Shown: positions 1 through 8,831 of the stretch, piece by piece
Layout: each line of letters begins with the position of its first letter
Position numbering within the stretch: position 1 is the stretch's first letter
Assembly: GCA_009731375.1 (NCBI GenBank)
Contig: BJOX01000277.1
Location: 144,342 to 167,423, forward strand
Direction: 5' to 3'
DNA: 23,082 nt
Source: Paulinella micropora
Lineage: Eukaryota > Cercozoa > Imbricatea > Euglyphida
The notes under the pieces: model-generated
Seen by the model: only the letters and a program-made list of their open reading frames with translations
Databases searched by the model: none
Told to the model about the DNA's origin: nothing
Translations under genes and position numbers: made by a program

Positions 1-175
1 GCTCGTGCGTCAAGGATGTTTTCCTCGACCGGGCACGTTAGCTCGATCAGAATACATATCTTGGTAGACAGTGACCAGACAACGATATCGGGGCGGAGGT
101 CAGTGACACAAATGTGGACAGGAAAGGCTTGCTCAGAACCGGTGTATTGGGTTTGGAGTTGCCAATCGTTTGCAG
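1..175 (-). pseudogene. Fragment of PD-(D/E)XK-like nuclease domain from a reverse-transcriptase protein
   Basis: Read on the minus strand from about 175 to 1, one frame is open throughout. It contains LRPDIVVWS followed about 15 residues later by ILIELTCPVEEN. From memory of the family, this pairing (RPD-hydrophobic stretch, then [IL]ELT-P-E) marks a restriction-endonuclease-like domain downstream of the reverse transcriptase in many non-LTR-type elements of invertebrates, algae and protists. The Asp of RPD and the Glu of ELT are plausible metal-binding residues. The fragment runs off the window on its C-terminal side and is cut by the GATA microsatellite on its N-terminal side, so no start or complete domain is visible. 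It is most likely a dead piece of a retroelement. An unrelated host nuclease with the same motif is possible. Confidence 0.6.
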
Positions 176-325
176 TAGATAGATAGATAGATAGATAGAT
201 AGATGGATAGATGGATTGATAGATAGATTGATAGATAGATAGATAGATTGATAGATTGATAGATTGATAGATTGATAGATTGATTGATAGATAGATAGAT
301 AGATAGACAGATGGATTGATAGATT

Positions 326-360
<35 letters not shown>

Positions 361-474
361 GGACAGATGGACAGGTGGAAAGATAGACAGGTGGACAGAT
401 AGACAGGTGGACAGATAGACAGGCAGATAGATAGATAGAGAGAGAGAGAGATAGAAGATGGGAAGATAGGTAGA

Positions 475-522
<48 letters not shown>

Positions 523-555
523 AATCTATCTATCCTATCTATCTATCTATCGAGC
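176..555. repeat. GATA/TATC compound microsatellite, left block
   Basis: The block begins as (GATA)n on the plus strand with many one-base variants (GATT, GATG, GACA, GGACAGGT). Near 478 it switches to (TATC)n, through a perfect TAGATATCTA junction. The two halves are reverse complements, so the block can fold on itself. Long ORFs here encode only Ser-Ile-Tyr-Leu repeats and are not genes. Confidence 0.97.
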
Positions 556-655
556 CTAGTGCTCCTTCTCAGCCCGCTACCCAGTCGCCGATCGGCGGCG
601 GCGTGGAATGGATTCCTATGTCTTCGGATATGCAGAGCTGATAGACCAAACATGT
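556..655. other. Short unique GC-rich island between microsatellites
   Basis: About 100 bases of non-repetitive, GC-rich sequence separate the two GATA blocks. It includes the palindrome GCCGATCGGC. Its composition resembles the GC-rich islands further right, so it may be a scrap of the same original locus. No gene can be supported. Confidence 0.5.
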
Positions 656-669
656 CTATCTATCTATCC

Positions 670-745
<76 letters not shown>

Positions 746-771
746 ATCGATCGATCGATATCGATCGATCG

Positions 772-803
<32 letters not shown>

Positions 804-810
804 GTCTACC

Positions 811-850
<40 letters not shown>

Positions 851-889
851 GATAGATAGAGATAGAGATAGATAAAGATAGATATAGAT

Positions 890-930
<41 letters not shown>

Positions 931-1200
931 GATAGAGAGATATAGATAGAGATAGATAGAGATAGATAGAGATAGATAGATAGATAGATAGATAGATGGA
1001 TGGATGGATGGATGGATAGATGGATAGATAGATAGATAGATAGATAGATAGACAGATAGATGGACAGATAGATAGATGGATGGATGGATGGATTGATGGA
1101 TGGGTGGATATGTGGATATATATGTGTGTGTGTGTTTGTGTGTGTGTGTGGATATATATATACACACATATATACATATATACACAGAGAGAGAGAGATA
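656..1200. repeat. TATC-then-GATA inverted compound microsatellite, right block
   Basis: (TATC)n runs from 656 to about 807 and flips to (GATA)n from about 811 to 1100. This gives a very long near-perfect inverted repeat centred near 809. Inside the TATC half the unit changes to CGAT, making a perfect 28-bp palindrome at 746-773 centred on GATATC. The right end degrades through GATG and GTGTGT/ATATAC tracts up to about 1190. The ORFs on both strands are Ser-Ile-Tyr-Leu artefacts. Confidence 0.97.
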
Positions 1201-1223
1201 GATAATTAGACAAACAGCGGAGA

Positions 1224-1685
1224 ATGGGTGATGTACTCTTGCAACTGCGACAGCCCATCTCCCGTCGCCTAGCCACGCCGTGTACTACTGCCGCTAGCGA
1301 GCTTTCCCCGCCAGAACACGCCGAGATCCTACTGGGCGGCCTGGTCCGCGCTCTGGCCCGCTGGTATGACTCGTTTTTTGCGCAGAGGTTGCACAAGGGT
1401 CACTGGCTGGAGACGCTGGCCCAAAGGCTGGAGGGGCTGGTCTACGTCTTACCCGCGGGAATCACCCCGTCTCAAAAACTGCTGGATCGGGGTTACTGCA
1501 CCCTACTTTGCGAGAACAAAACCTGCAGCGCCGCCGGACAGCTAGCCGTGCAGTTCTCGGAAAACAGGGGTTGCCTGAACACCGCAAGCAAGTACGACTT
1601 TATGTTGTTTTGGCTACAATTCATACTCTGCCAAGAGCCCCTACGAGGACTCTACAGCCTCCCCTCTTTAAACACAACGCGCTAG
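1224..1685 (+). CDS. Hypothetical protein, 153 residues
   Basis: This ORF starts at an ATG just after the microsatellite and ends at TAG. Its composition is protein-like: amphipathic leucine-rich helices near residues 30-75, then a cysteine-bearing stretch (CTLLCENKTC) around residues 93-102. I do not recognise a family. No signal peptide or membrane span is evident. It converges on the minus-strand frame that ends at 1668, and the two overlap by 18 bases. Such compactness is more usual in viral or organellar DNA than in protist nuclear genes. The sequence immediately upstream is repeat, so the true N-terminus may have been lost and the ATG may be fortuitous. It may also be a fragment of an older gene. 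Confidence is moderate that it was once coding and low that it works now. Confidence 0.4.
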   Translation: MGDVLLQLRQPISRRLATPCTTAASELSPPEHAEILLGGLVRALARWYDSFFAQRLHKGHWLETLAQRLEGLVYVLPAGITPSQKLLDRGYCTLLCENKTCSAAGQLAVQFSENRGCLNTASKYDFMLFWLQFILCQEPLRGLYSLPSLNTTR

Positions 1686-2593
1686 TATCCCCTTAGCAGC
1701 CGCCGCGAATTGGGCAAGCTTGTGCGCAAGCCAGGTCCGCTGCAGCCACCTGGACAAGGGTTCAGCCAAGTGCTCCGTGCTACTCCACTGCCAGTCCGGC
1801 GGTAGCAAGAGCTCCGGCATGTCCCACCGGCAACTCCGGCGCGCGAAGGCCGCCACCTCCGCCCAGAGATCCAGCGCCTCTTTTACACAAAGCCGGGCCT
1901 CTGACGCCAGGGTACGAGAACAGCGCAGCAACTCCGGGGCGGGTGTGTCCAGGGCCGCCCGCGTTAGCAGTTGGCCCCATGGCTCGAGCGCGCCTGGCTG
2001 AAATCTCAGCCCGGCCGGCACATCGTCGTCGTCGTCGGCGGCGGCGGCCCCCCCGCCCGGCAAGCCTAGCCTCGTCTACCTGTTGCAGCAATTCGTACTC
2101 ATCACGACAGCTTTCTTGCAGAGACGACCTGGCCGCCGACCGGCTGGGCAGTTCCGTCAAAGAGCCTCTGGACCAGGCGGTCGTACCCCTGCAGAGCTAG
2201 CAACCACAGCCTGCCTAGCCCCGGCCGAATAGATTCTTCAAAGTAGCCCCGGCAAGACTGCGGGCGGGCGCAGGCTAAGGCCCCTCCGGTCCAATAGATA
2301 GACAACAGCCACAAGGAACACACCAGCTTCCTTCGTTCTTGCCAGATAGGGCCCAACAGATAAACCTCGAGGCCAATCTGCTGCTGCTCAGCGGGCTCTT
2401 CCTTTCTTCACCTCCTCCTGTGGACAGCGGCGAGCGCCCCGCCAGGAGCTCCAGTTCCTGCCCCCAGGCACGTTGCTGCACCTCGTCGCACAAGGCCTGC
2501 AGCTGCTCGGCCGGCGGCTGCCCCCCCGGGCCTGCTGACAGCCCCAAGGCGTGCGCGCCCGCCACGAGCTGGCGGTAGCGACCGAGCGCCTGT
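1668..2593 (-). pseudogene. Left (3') half of a decayed GC-rich gene, frame broken at least twice
   Basis: Three minus-strand stretches look coding but lie in different frames. They are about 2565-2420 (Gln/Leu-rich helix), about 2400-2105 (YFEES, LGRLWLLALQGYDRLVQRLF) and 2063-1668 (poly-Asp near its start, then leucine/tryptophan-rich helices ending at TAA). The plus strand opposite is Ser/Arg-rich in every frame, as expected for a shadow of GC-rich minus-strand coding. No family is clear. The YFEES...RLF segment could be a very diverged counterpart of the RNA polymerase beta-like region that follows the part seen at 8832-9595, but spacing and motifs are weak. The C-terminal polymerase signature (GDK...RHG.KG) was not found. 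Frame changes without convincing splice sites favour a pseudogene; unrecognised small introns are the alternative. Confidence 0.45.
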
Positions 2594-2861
2594 CTGTAAA
2601 ATATTATTGGGAAAATTTTTTACCTTGAGCAAGGTAAAGTTTGGTGGGTCACCGATCGCAACCAAATATTAAGTTAGATGAAAGTGTCAAATTGATAAAA
2701 AATTAAATACCATAAACATTAATTTATTAAAATAAGATAATATTAATATTTATTAATTAAATTGACAGCCGGTTATCAGTATTGAACTCCAAGACTAGCC
2801 TTAGTTTTGAAATTTTTGGTCAGGGAATTGAGTCGTGACAGTCTTACAGTGACTCAATATT

Positions 2862-2964
2862 TAATAATATAACAACTATCTAACGACTTGTAGAATGAGG
2901 AAGACGCCTTCTACGTTAGGTATTCCACATTCTACAAGTCGGTTAGATAGTTGTTATATTATTA
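2862..2964. mobile_element. 103-bp foldback element inserted in the MITE terminal repeat
   Basis: A hairpin with arms from TAATAATATAACAACTATC to its complement (2862-2897 and 2928-2964, one extra G in the right arm) surrounds a 30-base loop. It is flanked on both sides by AATATT (2856-2861 and 2965-2970). The undisrupted right-hand MITE end reads CAATATTG once at the corresponding place, so the six bases look like a target duplication. The target is itself a palindrome, which makes the hairpin appear longer than the inserted piece. Confidence 0.75.
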
Positions 2965-3151
2965 AATATTGCTGTTGACATTCAAGACAACAAAAAAAAT
3001 TGATTTTTCTGTTTTGGTTGGAATTTCAGTTTTGGTTGGAATTTTGATTTTGGGTGAAAATTTGAATTTTTCAAATTAACGGCTATATTCGTCCGCAAAA
3101 TATCGTAAATTTTCGCGAAATGTTACCGTTAAATTTGAAAATTTGAATTTT

Positions 3152-3208
3152 TGTCACAAAAATGAAAAACTGTCACAAAAATGAAAATCTGACACAAAAA
3201 TGAAAAAC
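3152..3208. repeat. Three tandem 19-bp units inside the MITE
   Basis: Three consecutive copies of TGTCACAAAAATGAAAAAC occur with one to three mismatches (3152-3170, 3171-3189, 3190-3208). They lie within the MITE interior. No function is evident. Confidence 0.85.
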
Positions 3209-3555
3209 TAATTTTTGTTGTTGTCTTGAATGTCAACAGCAATATTGAGTCACTGTAACAGTCGTCACGTTCTTAAATTTTTCTATTAGTTTTATTTGAA
3301 CAACGATGTTGATAATTATGATAAGACAATTAAAACTAACAAAAATAAATTATTTTTTCTTATATATTTTTTTTTTCAAAACTGGGACTAGGAGCGGAAT
3401 TGTTTTGTTTTGTCGTAGGTCTGGGCACGTTCAGTGACAGGATAAGTGGAAGTTAATCGCATGCAAGTTGAAATATGAAAGTCGGTGGCACACGTTTGAA
3501 ACGTCATTGTTATACAATGTATACATTAATATTGTTTCAATGAAAACAAAAGATT

Positions 3556-5607
3556 TCACCTCACTGAATTAATATCATGAACACATATGCACAGTAGTGA
3601 AGAAAAGAACCTTGTGCCGCAGTAAGCAAGGGAGACAAAACTTGATCGGCAAACACGTGTGTCCTCCCAAAATGTGTTAGGCAGGCCTGCATCTAACTGT
3701 GCTGCTAGTGCGCGTGTGTCGTCTGTCCTATTCATTCTTTCAGCAAAGGGGTTCATGTTAGGCTCGTTACGTGTGGTGGTTTTGAGGATGATGCCGTGTT
3801 TGGTATAGTCTTTTAGTATTTTAGAGACAAACTCGCCATCTGCTCTTATCTGCTTTAGTTTGTTGCCTGACTGTCGTTCAAAGAAAGCAAATATGCGTGT
3901 TAAATGTGGCATGTAAAGCTTAGCTTCGCGGGTAGGTGTGTAGAGGTCACAAGCAAACTTAGAGCGAGAACATGTCACTCCCCCTCTGTAGTAGTTACCG
4001 TATCTTGACATTACGGGGAATGGGCCGCTGAAATCTATGTTGAGTGCTTCACCTTGCTTATATTCTAGGTCTACATAGTTACCTCTGTACATAGGGGGTT
4101 TGTTAGGTTTGCCCCTATTGCATCCATGACATGCACGTACCAGACGCATCCAATCTTTGCCAGCGATGCGTCTGCCTACGCTCTTTGCAAACTCGTTCAT
4201 TATGAGTGGGTTTGCATGCATCAGAGCTCTGTGTAGGATCATTGGATCGTACGGTGCATGTGATGGGAGAGGATTGACTGACCATAATGCAAGGTCTGGT
4301 AGGTTGTCGATGGTTGCAGCCAGTGACAGTTGTTCTCTCTGCTTGTACCTGTATGGTATATATCTTTGATCAGGGTCAAGTGGTGTCATTCCTGACTTAT
4401 CTAACTCGTATAGCAAGTGTGAATTGAGCCTCCCACTTGCTAGTATGTTCTTCTTGTCAAGTGTTATGGGCTTGTCATATATGAATACTTGACCATTTTG
4501 ATGGATGATTGTTTTGTGCATGTCATGGTCAAGGCGTGGGGTGGGAACAATGTTGAATGGTAATGAAGGTGATATGAGTGAGTTGGGAAATGACTGTTTA
4601 ACCGATTGACCATAACCATTGAGCCACGTCAGAGTGGCAGTAGCCCGCGTCCTCACCGGAAGCGGCTTACCAGATATGTTATTGAGGAAAGCCGGTTTCT
4701 CTTCGCGGATAGACTTGGGGTCGATAGGTGCATTCTCATGGAATAGCCATCGGTTGCATGCGCTGTCGACCACGTCAGGGGGATTGCCGTCGGCCATTAG
4801 CGCATAGTTGACCATAGGACGCTTGAGCTCTGCCCGTTCTAAGTCCATTGTCTCCTGCATCCACCTGTTGTATTCGTCCATGTTCTTGAACTCCAAATAT
4901 TCCAGCTCTGGATGCTTGTTGACGTAGTATTGCCACTCGCGTACGTTGGCGAAGTCCAGGGCGGGTGGGTAGAGATAGTTCTCATGTTCAGGGTCGTCGA
5001 GCTCCGGGTCGTCGATGTCGTCAGTTGCATCTTCGTCAGGGATGGTTGCAACGTCTGTGGTATCTTCTTTCGGGTCCCTTATTGCTTCTAATTCGTCAAA
5101 TACGTCTGCCATTAACACGAATTCGAATGTGTGTGAGTAGTCATGACGTCGTAGGCGTTCGCGTAGTTCTTCAGCTTCCACACGTCCGGCAGGTGGGTAA
5201 TAGTTGAGCGGTGGTCTCACGTTATCGTTGAACAGTGATTCTATTTCAGGTGCTGGAGGCGGTGAACGCTTCACATCGGACGGCGCGTCGGGTATGTTGA
5301 GTATGCGTTTCAGTTGCTTCTCCAGTTGTTGTCGCCATCTTTCGCCTGCTGCACCTACACTGTAGGGTTCGTGCTGTTCTTGTCCGGTCTCATCTGTTCC
5401 ACTTGGAGGTGGTGGGAGCATACTCCATGGTGGGTCCGTCTCGTTGATTGTATGCGCTTCGTCGAAGTTGGGTATGTCCGGTGTGGTAGCGGCGAGCGCA
5501 GCTAAGTTCGCATTCGGTGTCGAAGAGGTCACCTCGTAATCTTCTTCGTTTTCCGTGAAGTTAAGGTGGGCATGTGATTGTGCCATTGTGGCCGTCCTGG
5601 GGTCCAC
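3556..5607 (-). pseudogene. Copia-like pol segment: protease-like region and integrase, truncated before RT
   Basis: The frame is open for about 683 residues; the first codon is GTG and simply marks where the previous frame is lost, so no true start is claimed. Residues about 281-400 resemble a copia protease, but the active site reads D281-S-A rather than D-S-G. A GAG-pre-integrase HHCC site follows (LHRALMH ... CHGCNRGK). The integrase core has D525 (NIDFSGP), D590 (RADGEF) and E623 (NPFAERMNR), the order and context of Ty1/copia integrases, with 32 residues between the last two. After FWEDTR near 3655 the homology stops. No reverse transcriptase or RNase H follows, so the element has lost its 3' half and, with it, any 3' LTR. 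It is the downstream part of the minus-strand element that begins at 8453. Confidence 0.8.
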
Positions 5608-6850
5608 ACGTCTCCCCTCGTCGTAAATTCATCTAGGCTCATCGCCATATCTACCATTGTGGATGAGTCTATGAACAGTGGTGCGTGTGGTCCACCTTCA
5701 CGGTAACGTATTACTAACAGATGTTGAAATGCGAGGTCGCCTAGCTCGGGCTGGTCCGTTGGTATGCCGAGCAGATCGTATCTCGTTCCCCTTTCTCGAA
5801 GTCGGTTGATGAGTGGATGCCGCTTGGCCATGTTGCAGAACTCTTTGTGTGCCGGCCAATCGGTCCTCTGATGATCGGTGCGCAGTAGTAGACGAGTTGA
5901 CATCCGCTGCAACGCTTCAGTTTCCCTTCTTGGTTGCCGCAGTAGGTGCAATCCCATCTAATGCTGCCGCGTCTGGTTTCGCGTATAGTCTTGCAGTCGA
6001 CGCAGTCTGGTTTGGTTAGTGCCCAGTTCTCCGGGAGTAGTCGGAAGTCCTTCACGATGCTCCAGTAGGCCAGCTCATCGGTGGTAGGGTGACGAAAGCA
6101 ATGATGTGCATCTGTCCAAGCGAAGGTGTATCGTCGTTCTGTTGGCTGTGAAACTCCAGGTACACGTCTGTATTGCACTGGTTGGCCGTAGGGTAATGCT
6201 TCGATGGCTTGTATGCGTCTTATTGCGTCCTTGTTGTCCGTAGATGCATTCGCTGAAGTCGTCGTCGGGGCCAACGGGGTAAAGCACTCGGTCTGCAGGT
6301 TCGGTGGGATAGGTACCGTGAAACTTGAAATGGGCGATTCCTCATTGTATGCCATTGACGGGGTAGGCGGTGTTTCGCTCATCGAGGTGTCCTCTGCGCT
6401 GGTTGAACTCAACTGTCGCTGTCGATGTTCTCCGATGGGCGTTGAGGTAGGTTGCTCTTCTTGACGGTCTTGCTCTGATGTCGTCCTGTCTTCCGGTGCA
6501 GGTGAGCTCATAAAGCTCTGTGTTGGCACGCGCGGGGATTGTGTAGTTGTTTCCGGCGGTTGTTGCGGTGAACTACCTGGTTCACGTCGTGCTCGTCTCG
6601 GGCATCTTGTCCGCAGTACGATGTGCTCAATACCTGTTGAGCCGGGCGCGTCTTGAACTAGCAGCGATGGTAACATCCACGGATCCGTTCTTGGAAGGAA
6701 ATAGTTGAGGGGTGTTCCAAGGGGGCACCAAGGTCGCGGCCAATGGGCAGGTGGGACAGGGAATCCTTGTGGGATCGCTCGAAATGCGTCCCGCATGCGC
6801 GTCCATGGAACGTAGGGCACGTCTGTAGTCGTTCTCGTCCATGCGTTGTG
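5529..6850 (-). pseudogene. Copia-like middle segment with a MYND-type zinc finger, frameshifted
   Basis: Coding passes from the Gag frame into a second frame near 6820-6850, back to the first frame near 5870-5890, and into the protease-integrase frame near 5600. These are single-base shifts, so at least three indels have broken the element. The segment starts with a proline-rich linker (PWTRMRDAFRAIP), then a Ser/Thr/Pro/Gln-rich low-complexity stretch. A cysteine cluster covers 5835-5950: C-x2-C-x9-C-x2-C-x4-YC in one frame, then Q-x2-DW-x2-H-x3-C in the other. This is the MYND consensus, a protein-protein interaction finger, with the break falling exactly inside it. The sixth zinc ligand cannot be read because of the break. 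MYND domains are not standard parts of copia elements as far as I know. Confidence 0.7.
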
Positions 6851-8453
6851 TGATTGTCAGCGAGCTCCATGGGATGTCTGGGCGTCTCGTCGGGTCTTCC
6901 ACGTAATCAGGGTGCGGTGCGGGCGATGCTTCAGTGGGGGTGGGAGGGTTATAGGTATCAGAAGTGGGTGTTAGAGGAGACAGTTGGATAGGTCCTGCTC
7001 TATTTCTGTACCTACTTCCCCTTTGTACGTAGGCTACTTCTTCTTGCGATGGTTCGTCCTCCTCTGGTCCGGGTCGTTCGTCGTCGGAGTCGGCGGAATG
7101 CATCAGCCATGTCTCGGGTGGGTCGCCTGTTGGATCATCGACGTCGTCCGTGGCTTCCACTTCGGTTGTCGCGTTGGCTTGTCCGCTCGATCGTTGAATC
7201 CGTCTTGTGTTGGTCTGTCTAGGTTGGCCTCCACGTCCTCGTTGATTCGGTCCTCCCCCTCGACCACCGCGACGTGTGTTCGAGTTTGGCTGCGTGGGTC
7301 GTCTGCGGACTGGGCATTCAGCCCCAGAGTGTTTCGGTCGGCCCTCGCAGACTCGTTTCATGCAGGTGGATCGACACTGGGCCGCAATGTGTCCTCGTCG
7401 GTTGCAGTTGAGACATGGGATGTCTTTGTTGATAGCAACGGGTGTGGCCGAAGTGAACAGGGCTGTCGAGGACCTAGATGAGGCAGCAGAGAGTTGGTTA
7501 GCATGGTATGCTTGTAAGATGAGTGAACATATCTCATTATAACGTGGTTTGTCAGCATCAGCACGAGACCAATACATAGTTCCCCCTACATCCCCCATAG
7601 ATAGAGAGGCGCACTCCTTAAGTTTAAAGAGCAAGAATACGACTCTGAATTCATCAGGTAGAGGCACTCCTCGTGACTGTAGGCGCTCGACGCGTTGGGT
7701 CAAGAGCTCCATCCATGCTGGTAGGCTATTGCTTGACTTCAGCTTTGTCTCGAACAGCTGCATTAGTAGGCGAGCGATGGAAACCGATCCTTTGCTGCCG
7801 AATCGCTCGCAGATCGCTGTCCAGATCACCGCTGGGTTGGTTCCTGCTCGTTGGACGGTCAGTAGAGCTGTCGACTCTTGGCATGCTTCCACAAGGAAGC
7901 AGCGGACATGGATCTGTGCTTTGATGTAGTCTGCTTGGCTGAAAAGTGTATCCAGGTCAGTTGGTACGTTGATAGTAGGCAAGAGGGCGGGTGCTTGGCT
8001 ACCTGAGGACGGGTTGGTCGAGGATGGGCTGCTTGAGGACGAGCTGGTCAGTGATGACGAGCTGCTCGATGATGAGTCGCCACGTCTCGATCCGTATGCT
8101 TCATCGTCTTCGTCGTCATCGCTCCTCCTTCTCGACTGTCTTGCTGTCGAGGTGGTCGTGGACCCAGGTGCTGACAGTCCAGATCCAGTAGTGTTGTTAG
8201 GGGCGGGGGGGGGGGGGCTTAGTCCAGTAGTTCTGGTACTTGCGTAGATTGTAGCAATCTCTTGTACCGAGTAGGGCGATTCTTGGTCTTCCAGAAGTAG
8301 TATGTAGCGTGCGTCCACGCCCAATAAAAAAGCGAAAAATTGGAATTTCCAAAGGTCAAATTCATCGATGGGTGTTTTCGGGAATTTCGGTAGCTTGAGT
8401 TGGTAACGGGGCGCATCCAATGCTCCATAACCAGTAAGTACACTAATAGACAT
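6627..8453 (-). pseudogene. Copia-like Gag with CCHC zinc knuckle
   Basis: The frame opens at an ATG (8453). The first 60 residues (LPKFPKTPIDEFDLWKFQF) match the N-terminal Gag segment seen in copia-type polyproteins. After a Ser-rich insert (about residues 105-155), residues about 170-330 look like the UBN2-type Gag core (AICERFGSK, LLMQLFETKL, DEFRVVFLLFKL). A CCHC knuckle, CLNCNRRGHIAAQC, follows near residues 362-375, then a second Cys/His cluster and an RG-rich, RNA-binding-like stretch (RRGGRGGGPNQRGRGG). The frame is lost near 6820-6850; the remaining codons to 6627 are out of frame with the real continuation. The product would be the virus-like-particle protein of the element, but downstream frameshifts mean the element as a whole is dead. 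Confidence 0.8.
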
Positions 8454-8815
8454 TAGTCTCCGGATACTTGAATAATCGTTTGCGCTGAGGCACTTTGATC
8501 AAAGGTTGAAGGAACAATAATGAATTTAATCAATGGTTAGAAACCAATGACTGAAACTCAATCTAATTTACCATAAATTTATAGTGAAATAAATACCACA
8601 AATTTATATACTGATCTTGTGGTCAGAAATTCAAGTGATGATTCAGTATGGGCCAATCTATACTAACTGGCAACTAATTGTGAATAACGGTAATATCAAC
8701 GTAACGAATAATAATTATGATAAGAAATATGAAAATGGTAATGAATTTATATGATCCGGTCAAATATAAATGTTATGTCGTGAAATTGACCATAAAAGGT
8801 AACAATATATTTAGT
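8454..8815 (-). other. Upstream region of the copia-like element, LTR/leader candidate
   Basis: AT-rich non-coding DNA lies between the Gag start codon and the edge of the AT-rich block. A 5' LTR would be expected here. A possible primer-binding site, TGGTTTCTAACC on the minus strand (8535-8546), carries the TGG start expected for pairing to a tRNA CCA end, but I cannot name the tRNA. With no second LTR in the window the boundaries cannot be proven. Confidence 0.35.
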
Positions 8816-8831
8816 AAATATTATTGCTTAC

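Larger units (their letters stand above)
2847..3255. mobile_element. Tc1/mariner-like MITE
   Basis: The ends are perfect inverted repeats starting CAGTGACTCAATATT and ending AATATTGAGTCACTG, each flanked by TA (2845-2846 and 3256-3257). TA target duplication and CAGT termini are the hallmarks of Tc1/mariner elements. After removing the 103-bp insert in the left end, the inverted repeat extends inward through GCTGTTGACATTCAAGACAA (2971-2990, matched at about 3221-3240), giving arms of about 40 bases. There is no ORF, so it is a non-autonomous element that would need a transposase supplied elsewhere. Confidence 0.8.
2594..8831. mobile_element. AT-rich block inserted in the GC-rich gene
   Basis: Composition changes sharply at about 2594 and 8831, from GC-rich coding-like DNA to AT-rich DNA carrying transposons. 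An 11-base direct repeat, AAATATTATTG, lies just inside both edges (2599-2609 and 8816-8826). On the minus strand the edges also read as a splice donor (GTAAGC from 8831) and an acceptor (TTTTACAG ending at 2594). The block could therefore be a composite insertion with a target duplication, or a 6.2-kb intron that collected elements. The exons do not join in a consistent frame, but they carry other frame breaks. Non-coding parts are 2610-2846 (AT-rich, nothing recognised), 3259-3555 (AT-rich, nothing recognised) and 8454-8815. Confidence 0.5.

Noticed and set aside
559-1396. Long ORFs on both strands encoding Ser-Ile-Tyr-Leu repeats
   Set aside because: They are translations of GATA/TATC microsatellites, which contain few stops in several frames; they are not genes.
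1720-2200. Plus-strand Ser/Arg-rich ORFs in the GC-rich island
   Set aside because: Composition is typical of the antisense of GC-rich coding DNA; the minus-strand frames look more protein-like.
5595-5612. Programmed -1 frameshift between the MYND frame and the protease-integrase frame of the copia-like element
   Set aside because: No slippery heptamer is present, and two other single-base breaks in the same element point to ordinary decay.
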